Assembly: GCA_900469445.1 (NCBI GenBank)
Contig: UBXM01000050.1
Coordinates: forward strand, 1-64,000
Length of the DNA: 64,000 nucleotides
DNA from: Hyphomicrobiales bacterium
GTDB lineage: Bacteria > Pseudomonadota > Alphaproteobacteria > Rhizobiales > Rhizobiaceae
Direction: 5' to 3'
Below are positions 17,419 through 26,633 of this stretch, piece by piece. Under the pieces are notes generated by a model that made no database searches, was not told the DNA's origin, and saw only the letters and a list, made by a program, of their open reading frames with translations. The position numbers and the translations under genes were made by a program. Position 1 is the first letter of the stretch. Each line of letters begins with the position of its first letter.

Positions 17419-17462
17419 TTAACATTGTTAATCATTGCTAACAAATGCTTAAAAGTTTGACA
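17419..17462. promoter_or_regulatory. Palindromic site and -35-like element in the exoY / GT4 divergent region
   Basis: TTAACATTGTTAA (17419-17431) is a perfect inverted repeat (TTAACA-T-TGTTAA) and is followed by a related half-site TTGCTAACA. TTGACA lies at 17457-17462, rightward. The site could be an operator for the divergent polysaccharide promoters. The regulator is unknown. The rest of 17363-17643 is AT-rich with no gene. Confidence 0.4.
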
Positions 17463-17643
17463 ATATATTTATTGACTGTAGTCTACTGAAAAATGATTGA
17501 TGCTCCAGAAAGTCTTCTACGATGATTTCTGGCCTAGTTCCGTTCAGGTCTTCTTTGGAACAAATCAACAGTAAAGATTTATCCTCAGAAGTCTCACGCA
17601 TTAATACGGTTTAGAGAATATAACGGTTCTCGTGAGGTTGTTC

Positions 17644-18768
17644 ATGCGCGTGGCAATTATCCATTATTGGCTCGTAGGGATGCGAGGCGGTGAGAAAGTC
17701 CTTGAGGCAATCTGCAAGATTTATCCCCAAGCTGACATCTACACACATGTATATGACAAGGATTCCATATCGCCTGCAATCAATTCACACACAATTTATC
17801 CGACGTTTATCAATTCTTTGCCATATGCAAAGCGGATGTATAAAAAATACCTGCCATTGATGCCAATGGCTCTGGAGCAACTGGATCTAAGTCAATATGA
17901 TCTGGTAATCAGTAGCGAATCCGGTCCTGCAAAGGGTGTTATTCCGAATTCACCCGCCGTTCACATCTGCTACTGCCACTCTCCGATGCGATACGTCTGG
18001 AATATGTATCACGAATACTATCGGAAGTCAGGTATTATGACGCGGCTGATGATGCCGCCGCTCGCACATCGTCTCAGAGCCTGGGATATCGGCACGGCAA
18101 GCCGCGTCGACCACTTCGCCGCGAATTCGGTCACCGTCGCCAACCGGATCAGAAGCTATTATCGGCGGGATGCCGATGTCATTCATCCCCCGGTCGACAC
18201 CCAGGCTTTCCGCCCGGTACCGATACAGGAGGTCGGCGACTATTACCTGATGGTCGGCGAACTCGTCGGCTATAAAAGGCCGGACCTGGCGGTGCAGGCC
18301 TTCAATCTGACAAAGAAAAAGCTTGTCGTCATCGGCGGCGGCGAGATGCTCGACTATATTCGCAAGATTGCCGGTCCAACCGTGACAGTCTTGGGATCAC
18401 AGTCTTTTGATGTTCTCAAGTATCATTATGCCCGTTGCAGAGCTCTCATCTTCCCGGGGGAAGAAGATTTTGGTATCGTACCGCTGGAAGCCATGGCGAG
18501 CGGACGACCTGTGATCGCGTTCGGTCGCGGAGGGGCAACCGAAACGGTCATAGACGGCAGGACAGGCGTCTTCTTCAAGGATCAATCCGTCGAGACACTG
18601 ATCGACGCCATTGACCGGCTGGAACGCATGGACTTCGACCCGGCCGATGCAGTGACACGCGCCGCCGATTTTGCGACGCCTGTTTTCATCAGGAAATTCA
18701 GTAACTTTGCGTACAAGGCCTTGGGCACCGAACCGCCGCCGGCCGTGAGACCCGCGCAGATCGCATGA
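17644..18768 (+). CDS. Family 4 glycosyltransferase
   Basis: A 374-residue GT-B retaining enzyme. The N-terminal domain starts RVAIIHYWLVGMRGGEKVLE; the central part has CYCHSPMRYVW, and the donor-binding domain carries FPGEEDFGIVPLEAMASGRPVIA (E-x7-E). The ATG at 17644 has a GAGG site 6 bp upstream and beats the GTG at 17632. The first ~400 bp are visibly richer in A/T codons than the rest, see findings. It stands alone upstream of the OPX gene, 33 bp apart, and probably shares its transcript. Confidence 0.92.
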   Translation: MRVAIIHYWLVGMRGGEKVLEAICKIYPQADIYTHVYDKDSISPAINSHTIYPTFINSLPYAKRMYKKYLPLMPMALEQLDLSQYDLVISSESGPAKGVIPNSPAVHICYCHSPMRYVWNMYHEYYRKSGIMTRLMMPPLAHRLRAWDIGTASRVDHFAANSVTVANRIRSYYRRDADVIHPPVDTQAFRPVPIQEVGDYYLMVGELVGYKRPDLAVQAFNLTKKKLVVIGGGEMLDYIRKIAGPTVTVLGSQSFDVLKYHYARCRALIFPGEEDFGIVPLEAMASGRPVIAFGRGGATETVIDGRTGVFFKDQSVETLIDAIDRLERMDFDPADAVTRAADFATPVFIRKFSNFAYKALGTEPPPAVRPAQIA

Positions 18769-18801
18769 CACAGTTGAAATAGCTGAAGGAGCATCGGGAC
18801 C

Positions 18802-20118
18802 GTGACGCATACCAATTCTTCCTGTCACCGCCGCCGCAAAGCAATCTCTTCTTTTTCTGCAAGCGCATGGTTAGTTGCTCTTGCTTCTACCGTGCTTGTG
18901 TCTGCCTTCGGGCCGGCGATTGCCGCCACCTATCTTCTCGGACCGCTCGACGTGCTGAAAATCCGCGTCTTCGAATGGCGGCCGAGCGCCGGCGTCGCCT
19001 ATGAATGGGTGCCGCTCACCGGAGAGTTCACCGTTTCGGCCTCCGGCACGTTGTCACTGCCGATCGTCGGCGCGATCCCGGTTGCCGGCAAGACGCCTGA
19101 GGAAGTCTCCGAAATCATCGGCGAGCAGCTGCAGGCGCAGATCGGGCTGCAGAAACGGCCGAATGCGTCGATCGAAATCTCGAGCTACCGGCCATTCTTC
19201 GTTACCGGGGCCGTCGGAGCCCCGGGGAAATTTAACTTCCTTCCCGGCCTCACCGTGACGCAGGCGCTCAGCATGGCCGGCGGCACCGGAAGCGTCGACC
19301 CGCGGGTTATGGAGATACAGCGCGAGGCACTGGTCAACCAGGGAGACATGCGAGGGTTCGAAGCCGAGCGCGTCGGCCTTTTGGCCAGGCAGGCACGCGT
19401 GGACGCCATGCTGGCAAAGCACAGCAAGATCAGCTTTCCGCGCGAGCTGACGGACCGCTCCTCCCAGGCTGCGGTAATGCAGGTGATGCGCAACGAGCAG
19501 GCGCTTCTCGACAGCCGCCTGCGATCGATGGATTCGGATCTTTCGGCGCTTGAACAGTCCAAGGTTCTCGCCAAGAACCAGATCGAAGGACTGAAGCAGA
19601 AGGAAGCGTCGCTGACCAAGCAGATCGATCTTGCCAACAAGGACCTCAGCTCCGTCAACAAGCTTGTGTCGCAGGGCTTGACCGTGTCGTCGCGTCAGCT
19701 CGGCGCCAACCAGAACCTTGCGGATCTTGAGAGCCGCAACCTCGACGTATCACTTGCGCTTTTGACCACCCAGCAGGATTTGACCAAGCTCGATCAGGAT
19801 GCGCTGGCGGTTGTCGAAAAATTCCAGGCGGCCGCTCTGATGGAGGCCGCCGATCTCAGGGACAAGCTGACGGCGAATGAGGAGAAGATGAAGACCTCGC
19901 ATGCCCTGATGCTGAACATCGAGATGCGCTCGCCCGCCGCCCTTTCGGCACTGAGCGCCGAGGGACGCCCGCGCACGATCACCAAGATCAGCCGCAATAT
20001 CAACGGGGCGACGGAGACTTTCGTCGTCAAGGACGATGATCCCGTTCAGCCCGGCGATGTCATCCGCGTAGAGCCACAGCTGAACGCCCTGACGCAGAAC
20101 GGCGGCGCTTCGCAATAA
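18802..20118 (+). CDS. Outer-membrane polysaccharide export protein (OPX, ExoF-like)
   Basis: A 438-residue secreted protein. A signal peptide ends around ...GPAIAA (about 41). The Poly_export domain follows (YLLGPLDVLKIRVFEW...), then an SLBB-like region with VTGAVGAPGKFNFLPGLTVTQAL (about 132-154). A long helical/coiled-coil part lies at about 195-375, with a second SLBB-like end (VQPGDVIRV). This layout matches rhizobial ExoF/RkpU rather than the octameric lipoprotein Wza, and no lipobox is seen. It would be the outer-membrane-side conduit for either export system here. Start is GTG at 18802. Confidence 0.9.
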   Translation: MTHTNSSCHRRRKAISSFSASAWLVALASTVLVSAFGPAIAATYLLGPLDVLKIRVFEWRPSAGVAYEWVPLTGEFTVSASGTLSLPIVGAIPVAGKTPEEVSEIIGEQLQAQIGLQKRPNASIEISSYRPFFVTGAVGAPGKFNFLPGLTVTQALSMAGGTGSVDPRVMEIQREALVNQGDMRGFEAERVGLLARQARVDAMLAKHSKISFPRELTDRSSQAAVMQVMRNEQALLDSRLRSMDSDLSALEQSKVLAKNQIEGLKQKEASLTKQIDLANKDLSSVNKLVSQGLTVSSRQLGANQNLADLESRNLDVSLALLTTQQDLTKLDQDALAVVEKFQAAALMEAADLRDKLTANEEKMKTSHALMLNIEMRSPAALSALSAEGRPRTITKISRNINGATETFVVKDDDPVQPGDVIRVEPQLNALTQNGGASQ

Positions 20119-20235
20119 CCGACGTCAACCTTAATCGACAGGAAAAACTTGAAACGACGACAAGCAGGACTTGATCGGAGGCAGGCGAACATGCGATATT
20201 AATATTAGAGAAAACTAATTAAAGTTGAGTAATGA

Positions 20236-20544
20236 ATGGTTACTTGGGTCTTGCTCCTGTCCGCCGCTATCGGCGCCGTGTGCGGAATCTGGCTCCATGT
20301 TGTTGTCTTTACTATACTTTCCGTACTCGTTGCGATCGCCTACCTGGTGACAGCCATGATCTCCGGGCTTTCGTTCGGATCGACCATGCTGTGGATCGTG
20401 ATGCTGAGCGTCGCGCTCTGTGTCGGCTACATTAGCGCCCATCTGTTGCGATACGCGTTTCATATCCGGGCACAGAAAGCCAAGGAGCGGCATCCGCAAC
20501 TGGACCCCGGCAGCAAATATCTTCACGATCAGCAACAACCGTGA
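20236..20544 (+). CDS. Small hypothetical inner-membrane protein
   Basis: A 102-residue protein with three predicted membrane segments (about 3-22, 24-44, 50-68) and a short basic, polar tail (IRAQKAKERHPQ). No family is recognised. It lies about 117 bp after the OPX gene and just before a good terminator, so it is probably the last gene of that unit and may accompany polysaccharide export. Two ATGs four bases apart (20232, 20236) are in different frames; only the second gives the hydrophobic protein. Confidence 0.65.
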   Translation: MVTWVLLLSAAIGAVCGIWLHVVVFTILSVLVAIAYLVTAMISGLSFGSTMLWIVMLSVALCVGYISAHLLRYAFHIRAQKAKERHPQLDPGSKYLHDQQQP

Positions 20545-20551
20545 CGACCGC

Positions 20552-20574
20552 AGCGCGTGTAAACGCGCTCTTTT
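20552..20574 (+). terminator. Intrinsic terminator of the GT4-OPX unit
   Basis: AGCGCG-tgtaaa-CGCGCT followed by CTTTTATTA, starting 8 bp after the small membrane protein stop. Perfect 6-bp stem with U-run. Confidence 0.75.
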
Positions 20575-20875
20575 ATTAGAACCAGCCCTTTCCAGAATTC
20601 GGCGGAGCTGAGCGACCTGCGCATCTGCAGGCCCTTAAAGCCGCATGGCAATAACTTGCGCGCACGGGCGCAACGATCAAAAATACGTATTCGTGTCTAA
20701 TTTCGATAGACGCCATGTCTATTGCTGATCTAATCTATCAATACATAGGCTTACTCTGAATACCTGATGTTTACATCACAGAATTACGACAAATCCGGCT
20801 ACAACAAATCAGTATAGATCGTCCATCCGAGTATGCGCGCCTGAACATCCGCAAATCCCACTTGCGGAGGAGCGC
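20575..20875. other. Intergenic region before the GH16 gene
   Basis: About 300 bp, AT-richer than the surroundings toward its right half, with no coding sequence. It presumably holds the promoter of the GH16 gene. An imperfect palindrome (GTGTCTAATTTCGATAGAC region, about 20690-20712) is visible, but no clear promoter. Confidence 0.4.
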
Positions 20876-21817
20876 GTGATCTCATTGCAGATAGGATCCG
20901 ATATGTCGAAGTTGCCACGCAGAACATTCGTCAAGGCATCGATGCTGGCGGGTGCCGGGATGATGTTTGCTGGTCCGACGCGGGCAGCCACCGACCCGAC
21001 CAGCGGGCGGCGCCTGATCTTCGACGAGCAATTCAGAACGATCGACTGGACGGTGTGGGAAGCTGGGCGGAAAGCGACGACATTCGACCCTGGCTTTTAC
21101 GGTCGCTCGGCCTTTGCCCGCAGCACAGGCGAGGAAGGCTTCAACCCCTATGCCATCGTCGACGACCCGACGACCGCGAATGGCAAGGCGCTGCAGATCT
21201 CGGCCAAGCATATCGGGCGAGACATGTCCGTGCCGCATTATTTCGGCAACCAGCAGCCGGAATATCAATGGATCTCCGGTAACCTTCAGACAGCTCGTAG
21301 TGACGGCACGATCATGCGGGGATGGCGGACCGGCTATTTTGAGACCCGGATGATCTTTCCGAAACACCCCCTTACCTGGCCCGCCTTCTGGCTGATGAAC
21401 GGCCGCAGTATTCTTTTCCCCAAGACCAGTATCGAGATCGACGTCGTCGAGCAGAAGGGTTTCGAGCCCACCAATTACGGGGCATATCTGCATGAATGGG
21501 GTGAGCCCGGGGAACGTCACGCCGAGGTGGGTGTCAGGACGCCGGTCGACATGACGACGCAATATTGCCGATACGGCGTGCTGGTGACGGAAACCGATTG
21601 CAGGCCGTATTTCGAGCGGGAACCGGTCATCGATCCAGCAACCGGCAAGCCGACGATCTGGCCGATCAGCCGCGCCGCGGAAATCAAGACCAATAACGAT
21701 GTCTTCTGGCCGCTTATCACACTCGCGCTGCGCGCCGACATTCCCTATCCGAACCCGCTGCTGCCCGAAGATACGGAGACTTCGATGCGGGTGGACTATT
21801 TCAAGGTCTATGCCTGA
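20876..21817 (+). CDS. Tat-exported family 16 glycoside hydrolase
   Basis: A 313-residue secreted glycanase. The N-terminus carries a twin-arginine signal (LPRRTFVKAS, then a hydrophobic MLAGAGMMFAG ending near ...RAAT). The GH16 active site EIDVVE lies at about 188-193 with both catalytic glutamates, and flanking aromatic strands (PAFWLMNGR) fit. It would cut beta-glycans, as ExoK does for succinoglycan, to adjust chain length of the secreted polymer. GTG at 20876 has a strong GGAGGA site; ATG at 20903 would only trim nine residues. Its end overlaps the convergent Wzy-like gene by 10 bp. Confidence 0.88.
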   Translation: MISLQIGSDMSKLPRRTFVKASMLAGAGMMFAGPTRAATDPTSGRRLIFDEQFRTIDWTVWEAGRKATTFDPGFYGRSAFARSTGEEGFNPYAIVDDPTTANGKALQISAKHIGRDMSVPHYFGNQQPEYQWISGNLQTARSDGTIMRGWRTGYFETRMIFPKHPLTWPAFWLMNGRSILFPKTSIEIDVVEQKGFEPTNYGAYLHEWGEPGERHAEVGVRTPVDMTTQYCRYGVLVTETDCRPYFEREPVIDPATGKPTIWPISRAAEIKTNNDVFWPLITLALRADIPYPNPLLPEDTETSMRVDYFKVYA

Positions 21818-23202
21818 ATGGCTGCGGGCGCGAAAGACGGCTCGCGCTCCTCAACCGGAACTGCCGTCGCCAATCCCGCCATGACGAAAAACAGAAGGCC
21901 GGTATCCACCGTCGATCCCGAAACCGATGCGCCGATGAGAAGGCAGAGGCAGCCGTTGCGGCCCGCCAGCCGGACATCGCCTTCGAATGTGCGCGGTGTT
22001 CCGCGTTTCATGTAAAAGGCCGTCAGGAAGAACAGGCCGAAGAAGATTACGCCCGGTATGCCGACATTCGAGAGAAGTGCTATAACGAAGCTCGATGTGC
22101 GGGATGTGCCGAGCCCGACGCCCAGCCCGTAGGATTCGATGAAGTTGTTCCAGCCATAAGCATTCCACATGCCCCGTTCGACACCGGATGCGGAAGTCGC
22201 CTTGCTGAACAGCAGGAGATCAAAATAGGCGTAGAGCTGGCGGAAGATGTCTTCGTTCATCACGATCACCATCCCGATCAGGATGACGATCATTGGTGCA
22301 AAGAGCACGACGCCGGCACTCATGCGCGTGCCGGTCTGGCCTCCGCAGCGAAAGAAGCATGTGACATAGAGAATTGCGAGACATACCGGCAGGCCGAACA
22401 GGCCGGCCGACGAGGTCGACCGGATGACCATGATCGATGTCAGCAGGAACAGGAAGCCGGTCAGCTTGCTGTAGCGTCCGCAGATGCGCATCGTGCCGGT
22501 AAAGCCGACCACACCCAGGCTGACGCCGGCAAATGTCGAAGCCTCCGGCCAGGAGCCGACCACGCGCTTGACGCCGGCGACAATCGCCTCGTCATGAAAG
22601 GCATAGGGCGCATTGCGTATATAGCTGAAAAGTTCCTGGATCGGCGTGCCGTAAGTGACCAGGTCGGCGATGCCGAAAAACAGGTTGGCAGATGCGAAGG
22701 CCAGGGCGGTGCTGGTCGCCGCACGAAATCCGGCCATGGTCGAGGCCATTCCAACGATCACGACGAAGGTGACGATATTGGCCGTATTGTAGATGGCCTG
22801 GGTAAAGTTGCTGGAGACCGGGCCGAGAGGCACCGCTCCACCGGTCTCGGGATATTCCGACGAGCCAAGCGGAATGATGTCCATGGTCTGGGCCCAGAGC
22901 CTTGGAGCGAAATATCCGACAATGACGCCGTAGGTCAGAAGGCAGAGGAGCCAGAAGGCCGGATGCGGAAAGGCCAGTGCATTGATTGCAACCTTCATCT
23001 TCTCGCGGTGGGTCAGCGTCGCGAGCGCCAGGAAGCCGACGAAAAGATGGCCGGGCTGGATGCCGGCCCCGCCGATCATCACCGCCGCAGCACCGCCGAA
23101 GACGGTCATCACGCCAAAGGCAATGGCTGTCGCCCGGTAACCGGATATCAGGCAGAGGATGCCGATGATAAGCGTGAAAACGCCGACGGGCGGGATACTC
23201 AT
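21808..23202 (-). CDS. Wzy-like O-antigen/exopolysaccharide polymerase
   Basis: A 464-residue membrane protein with about ten to eleven hydrophobic segments and one long periplasmic loop (around residues 85-125, with SSNFTQAIYNTAN after it), the usual O-antigen polymerase/ligase layout. The family is recognised from topology and context, as sequence conservation is low. It would join lipid-linked repeats in the periplasm. It is the last gene of the leftward operon, 48 bp after the flavoprotein gene. It could instead be an O-antigen ligase. Confidence 0.75.
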   Translation of the reverse strand: MSIPPVGVFTLIIGILCLISGYRATAIAFGVMTVFGGAAAVMIGGAGIQPGHLFVGFLALATLTHREKMKVAINALAFPHPAFWLLCLLTYGVIVGYFAPRLWAQTMDIIPLGSSEYPETGGAVPLGPVSSNFTQAIYNTANIVTFVVIVGMASTMAGFRAATSTALAFASANLFFGIADLVTYGTPIQELFSYIRNAPYAFHDEAIVAGVKRVVGSWPEASTFAGVSLGVVGFTGTMRICGRYSKLTGFLFLLTSIMVIRSTSSAGLFGLPVCLAILYVTCFFRCGGQTGTRMSAGVVLFAPMIVILIGMVIVMNEDIFRQLYAYFDLLLFSKATSASGVERGMWNAYGWNNFIESYGLGVGLGTSRTSSFVIALLSNVGIPGVIFFGLFFLTAFYMKRGTPRTFEGDVRLAGRNGCLCLLIGASVSGSTVDTGLLFFVMAGLATAVPVEEREPSFAPAAIQA

Positions 23203-23250
23203 CGATGAGACCCCGCCGCTTTCGCCACGCGATTTTCGCGCCTCGCCACG

Positions 23251-24579
23251 TTATTCCTCGACCGTGCCGGCAAGGCCGAGTGCTGCACGCGCCGCACGTT
23301 CGCCACTCAGGAATGCAGCATCCGTCCAGATATAGCCCCACTGGCCGAAGCGCCCGCAATATTCGATGCCGACCTCATCGAGATAGGCATGCACGGTCTC
23401 GACGGCAGCCTTGCGGTCGAGGTCGAAGATCACGTTGCCGAAGGGCAGCATGATGGCGCTCTGGTGGATGATCTCGGCGCGCGACTGGACGACGCCGGAC
23501 TTGATCAGCGCGTCGATTGCCGGCTCGATCCACGCGTCCGGGCTACCGGTCAGCGGCCGGTATTTCTCGCTGAAATAGATCTCCGCCTGCAAGGCGCCGC
23601 AGCCTTCAGGAACGCTTTTCCTCGACAGGTTTCCGCGATAGCTGACGCGGGCAAACGGAATATCCTCATCGTAGAAATAAGACCATTGCGGCTTCGTTTC
23701 GATCGGGCGGTTGAGGCCGATATTGACGACCACGACCTGGGTGCAGGCAAGCCTGGCCGCGGCTTCGCGAACGTCGTCCGGCACGCCCTTGATCAGCGGA
23801 ATGACGACGGGAAGCGGCAGCGACGAAATCAGCTTCTTGAAGTCGTGCGTGGTGCCGTCCTTGAAGGTCAGTTGCTTTTCCTTCGTGTCGATCGCCGCGA
23901 TCTCGTGATCGCAGAGAACTTCCGCCTTGTCATAGAAACCGCTGATGAAGGATTCAAAGCCGCCTTCCGTCGGGTAGCGGAACTCGTTGACATAAAAGAC
24001 GTCGAGCGGCTCGTGTTCCAGCGCGCCGCGCAGAACTTCTTCGAGATTGGGCCTATAGAGGCGCGGTCCCAGCCAGTCGGTCGACATGTTGCTGGCATCC
24101 GTCGTGTGGTATTTGCGGGTATAGACCGCGGGAAAGGTTTCCGCGAAAGTCTTGCCGAAGGCGGCCAGCAGCCAGTCTTCGTAATTGGCGATCTTCGGGT
24201 TTTCGATCTGCCGCGCCTCGATGAAGTCCTTGATGCAGTTGACCACCAGATCGGCCGGCAGGCCATGCAGGTTTACCTGCGCCGGATGCTTGATCCAGTG
24301 GCCCTGCCAGTAGTTGTTGCAATAGACATTGCCGGTCTCGAACTTCTGACCGGTCGATTCCGCAAACAACTCCTTCACGCGGGGGTTCTTGGTGAAGGAA
24401 ATGTGCACACCCTCGTCGAAGACAAAGCCGTCGCCATTGCCGAAACTTGAGGTCAGACCGCCCGGCCGCGACCGCTTGTCATAAATCCTGGCCCGTATGC
24501 CATTGGCAAACAGAACGTTGGCGGCGCCGAATCCGGCCATTCCGCTACCCAAGATCGCGTATCCCTGATGCTCCATCAT
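23251..24579 (-). CDS. UDP-galactopyranose mutase-like FAD-dependent oxidoreductase (copy 1)
   Basis: A 442-residue flavoprotein. The dinucleotide-binding motif ILGSGMAGFGAANVL starts near residue 8, followed by RPGGLTSSF (the second-glycine region). The C-terminal GQWGYIWTDAAFLSGERAA is the FAD-contacting helix seen in UDP-galactopyranose mutases and protoporphyrinogen oxidase-like proteins. Family membership is clear but the substrate is not. The ATG pair at 24579/24576 has an AAGGGA site; an upstream ATG at 24609 would add ten residues. It sits in the nucleotide-sugar operon. Confidence 0.8.
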   Translation of the reverse strand: MMEHQGYAILGSGMAGFGAANVLFANGIRARIYDKRSRPGGLTSSFGNGDGFVFDEGVHISFTKNPRVKELFAESTGQKFETGNVYCNNYWQGHWIKHPAQVNLHGLPADLVVNCIKDFIEARQIENPKIANYEDWLLAAFGKTFAETFPAVYTRKYHTTDASNMSTDWLGPRLYRPNLEEVLRGALEHEPLDVFYVNEFRYPTEGGFESFISGFYDKAEVLCDHEIAAIDTKEKQLTFKDGTTHDFKKLISSLPLPVVIPLIKGVPDDVREAAARLACTQVVVVNIGLNRPIETKPQWSYFYDEDIPFARVSYRGNLSRKSVPEGCGALQAEIYFSEKYRPLTGSPDAWIEPAIDALIKSGVVQSRAEIIHQSAIMLPFGNVIFDLDRKAAVETVHAYLDEVGIEYCGRFGQWGYIWTDAAFLSGERAARAALGLAGTVEE

Positions 24580-24634
24580 CGTTCCCTTGTCACCATTCGC
24601 TTGTCGCATTCCGCCGTCTGCATACGGGCGCCGT

Positions 24635-25681
24635 TCAGTTCACCCAGCGAACATCGTCGGAAAGACGGCCCGCATCCATAAGGCGTTCGAGCGTGGCCAG
24701 ACGCTTGGCCGCGGCCGGAACGACTTCACGCCCGGCCTCTTTTGCGCTGGTCAGGCCATTCACCAGCCGCTCGATCGATTCCGACAGGGACACCGCCGGC
24801 TGGTGATCGGGTGCCGACTTGGCATATCGGGTGAAATCCACCTGATAGGAGCGCAGATCCGGCAGTGCATCCTTGTTGATCGAGACACGTGTGCCGGGGA
24901 TCGCCTTGGCGACCGCTTCGGCAAGCTGGAAGACCTGATAGTTGTTTTCGTTGCGGCCCGCGTTGATCGATACGAACCGGCCGCCATTCTCCGCATCGCG
25001 CTTGATCGCCCATTCCATGGCGCGCGCCATGTCCTTGACGTCGATGAGCGGGCGCCAGGGCGTGCCGTCGCTCAAGACCTTGATCTCGCCGGTCGCCAGC
25101 GCCGTGGCGACAAAATCGTTGAGCACCAGATCCAGCCGCAGCCGCGGGGACTGGCCGCAAGCGGTGGCAAAGCGGAGGCAGGTGATCGTCATGTCCGGCG
25201 CTTCCAGCTGTTCCAGCGCCTGTTCGGTGGCGATCTTCGAGCGGGCATAGGCGGTGAGCGGCGTCAGTGTATCCGTCTCCTTGCGCGGGCCACCCTCGGC
25301 AAAACCGTAGACGCTGCAGCTGGAGGCGAAAACGAAGCTCTTCACGCCGGCGTCAGCGGCGGCTGTCGCGATATCGACGCTGGCGCGGTAGTTGATGCCT
25401 TCCGTCTGCTTTTCGAAACGGGCGCCGATCGGATCGTTGGAAAGGGCGGCGAGATGAACCACGGCATCCACGCCTTCCAGCAGTTTCACCGGAAAATCCC
25501 GGACATCGCCGAATACCTGTTTGTCGAGTACACGCTCGGGGAACTCGTCAGGCAGGGTGAGGCACTGGGCAAAATAACCGCTGTCGAAACCGATCAGCTC
25601 GGCATCCGGCCAGACTGAGCGAAAATGTGCTGCCACGACCGGGCCGACATAACCCATATTTCCGGTGATCAGGATACGCAT
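24635..25681 (-). CDS. NAD-dependent epimerase/dehydratase (extended SDR)
   Basis: A 348-residue short-chain dehydrogenase/reductase. The Rossmann motif GNMGYVG lies at 7-13, VVHLAALSN near 72-80, SSCSVYG near 118-124 and catalytic YARSK near 144-148. Such enzymes epimerise, dehydrate or reduce nucleotide-linked 4-keto sugars. The gene lies in an operon headed by glucose-1-phosphate cytidylyltransferase, so its substrate is probably a CDP-hexose derivative. It does not look like RfbG (CDP-glucose 4,6-dehydratase), which begins with a different GHTGFKG motif. Start at 25681 gives the family N-terminus MRILITG. Confidence 0.87.
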   Translation of the reverse strand: MRILITGNMGYVGPVVAAHFRSVWPDAELIGFDSGYFAQCLTLPDEFPERVLDKQVFGDVRDFPVKLLEGVDAVVHLAALSNDPIGARFEKQTEGINYRASVDIATAAADAGVKSFVFASSCSVYGFAEGGPRKETDTLTPLTAYARSKIATEQALEQLEAPDMTITCLRFATACGQSPRLRLDLVLNDFVATALATGEIKVLSDGTPWRPLIDVKDMARAMEWAIKRDAENGGRFVSINAGRNENNYQVFQLAEAVAKAIPGTRVSINKDALPDLRSYQVDFTRYAKSAPDHQPAVSLSESIERLVNGLTSAKEAGREVVPAAAKRLATLERLMDAGRLSDDVRWVN

Positions 25682-25694
25682 ATACGACCCGCCT

Positions 25695-26633
25695 CTATCT
25701 TGTGGTTGTCGAGAAAACTTTGACGGCGGGGCCGGCCCCGACCGCCTTTTCAAGCTGTACCGGCCGGTAGCCGATCTGGGTGATGGTACGCATCAGCATG
25801 CCGTAGCCGACCCTTCTGACATCCGACGAGCTTCGCATGGCGCTTGCTATGCGAAGGAGATGCAGGCCATTACGGATATTGGCTTCGATGCGGCCAACCT
25901 TGCGTCCGCTCAGGGTGATGCCGCCATAGATCAGCTTCGGCAGCGGCAGACCGCGGAAACTGCTTCTGATCTCCTTCAGGTCGCCTTCCGGATTCATGCC
26001 CAGTTTTTCGAAGGTCTTGTACACGGCTCCGGTGTAGAGCGGCCTTGTATGCAATATCGGCGATGCATCGATGAAGGCCGCGCGATAGGCAGGTTTTGCC
26101 ATCATCATGGTCCAGATGTCATCCTGCCCCCAGCCCGTCGGCCAGCGATCGAGCACAGGCAAAAGCATGCGCAGATAGGCCGTGCGGATGATCGGGCACA
26201 TCGGCTCGACATAGTTCGCATAACGAAGCCGGAATTCCGGGCAATGCGCCGTAACCGGATAGGAGATATGGCTGGACGGCAGAAGTGACGGCTGGCCGAT
26301 GTCGAGATCGTTCGCCGCCATGATCTCGAACAGGTTCGACAGGCCGTTCGGCTCGAACAACAGGTCGTCATCCGGGAACATGATGTAGTCGTACCGGTCG
26401 AGCAATCCGGGATTGGCCCGCAGGTAGCGGCAGACGCTATCCCATTTCGTGCCCGTGTCGACCGAGAGCGGGAAATCTCCGCCATCGAGATCGGACAGCT
26501 TTTCATCATAGGTGCTCAGTTGCAGGTCCCAGTTTCGCGTCGTCCTGGCTTCGAGCAGCCAGTTGCGATGCAGGGACAGGCCACCGACACGTGCGAATAC
26601 GAGGTTACGGGCTACATGGATGTCAGACATCAC
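25695..26633 (-). CDS. DUF707 family protein, glycosyltransferase-like
   Basis: A 312-residue protein with the DUF707 pattern: KWDSVCRYLRANPGLLDRYDYIMFPDDDLLF near 64-94, a DIGQPSLLPSSHISYP block, RYANYVEPMCPII and WPTGWGQDDIW. The DDD motif and the fold suggest a GT-A glycosyltransferase, but the activity of this family is not established. The ATG overlaps the methyltransferase stop by 4 bp, and the SDR gene follows after 13 bp, so it belongs to the sugar operon. Confidence 0.82.
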   Translation of the reverse strand: MMSDIHVARNLVFARVGGLSLHRNWLLEARTTRNWDLQLSTYDEKLSDLDGGDFPLSVDTGTKWDSVCRYLRANPGLLDRYDYIMFPDDDLLFEPNGLSNLFEIMAANDLDIGQPSLLPSSHISYPVTAHCPEFRLRYANYVEPMCPIIRTAYLRMLLPVLDRWPTGWGQDDIWTMMMAKPAYRAAFIDASPILHTRPLYTGAVYKTFEKLGMNPEGDLKEIRSSFRGLPLPKLIYGGITLSGRKVGRIEANIRNGLHLLRIASAMRSSSDVRRVGYGMLMRTITQIGYRPVQLEKAVGAGPAVKVFSTTTR

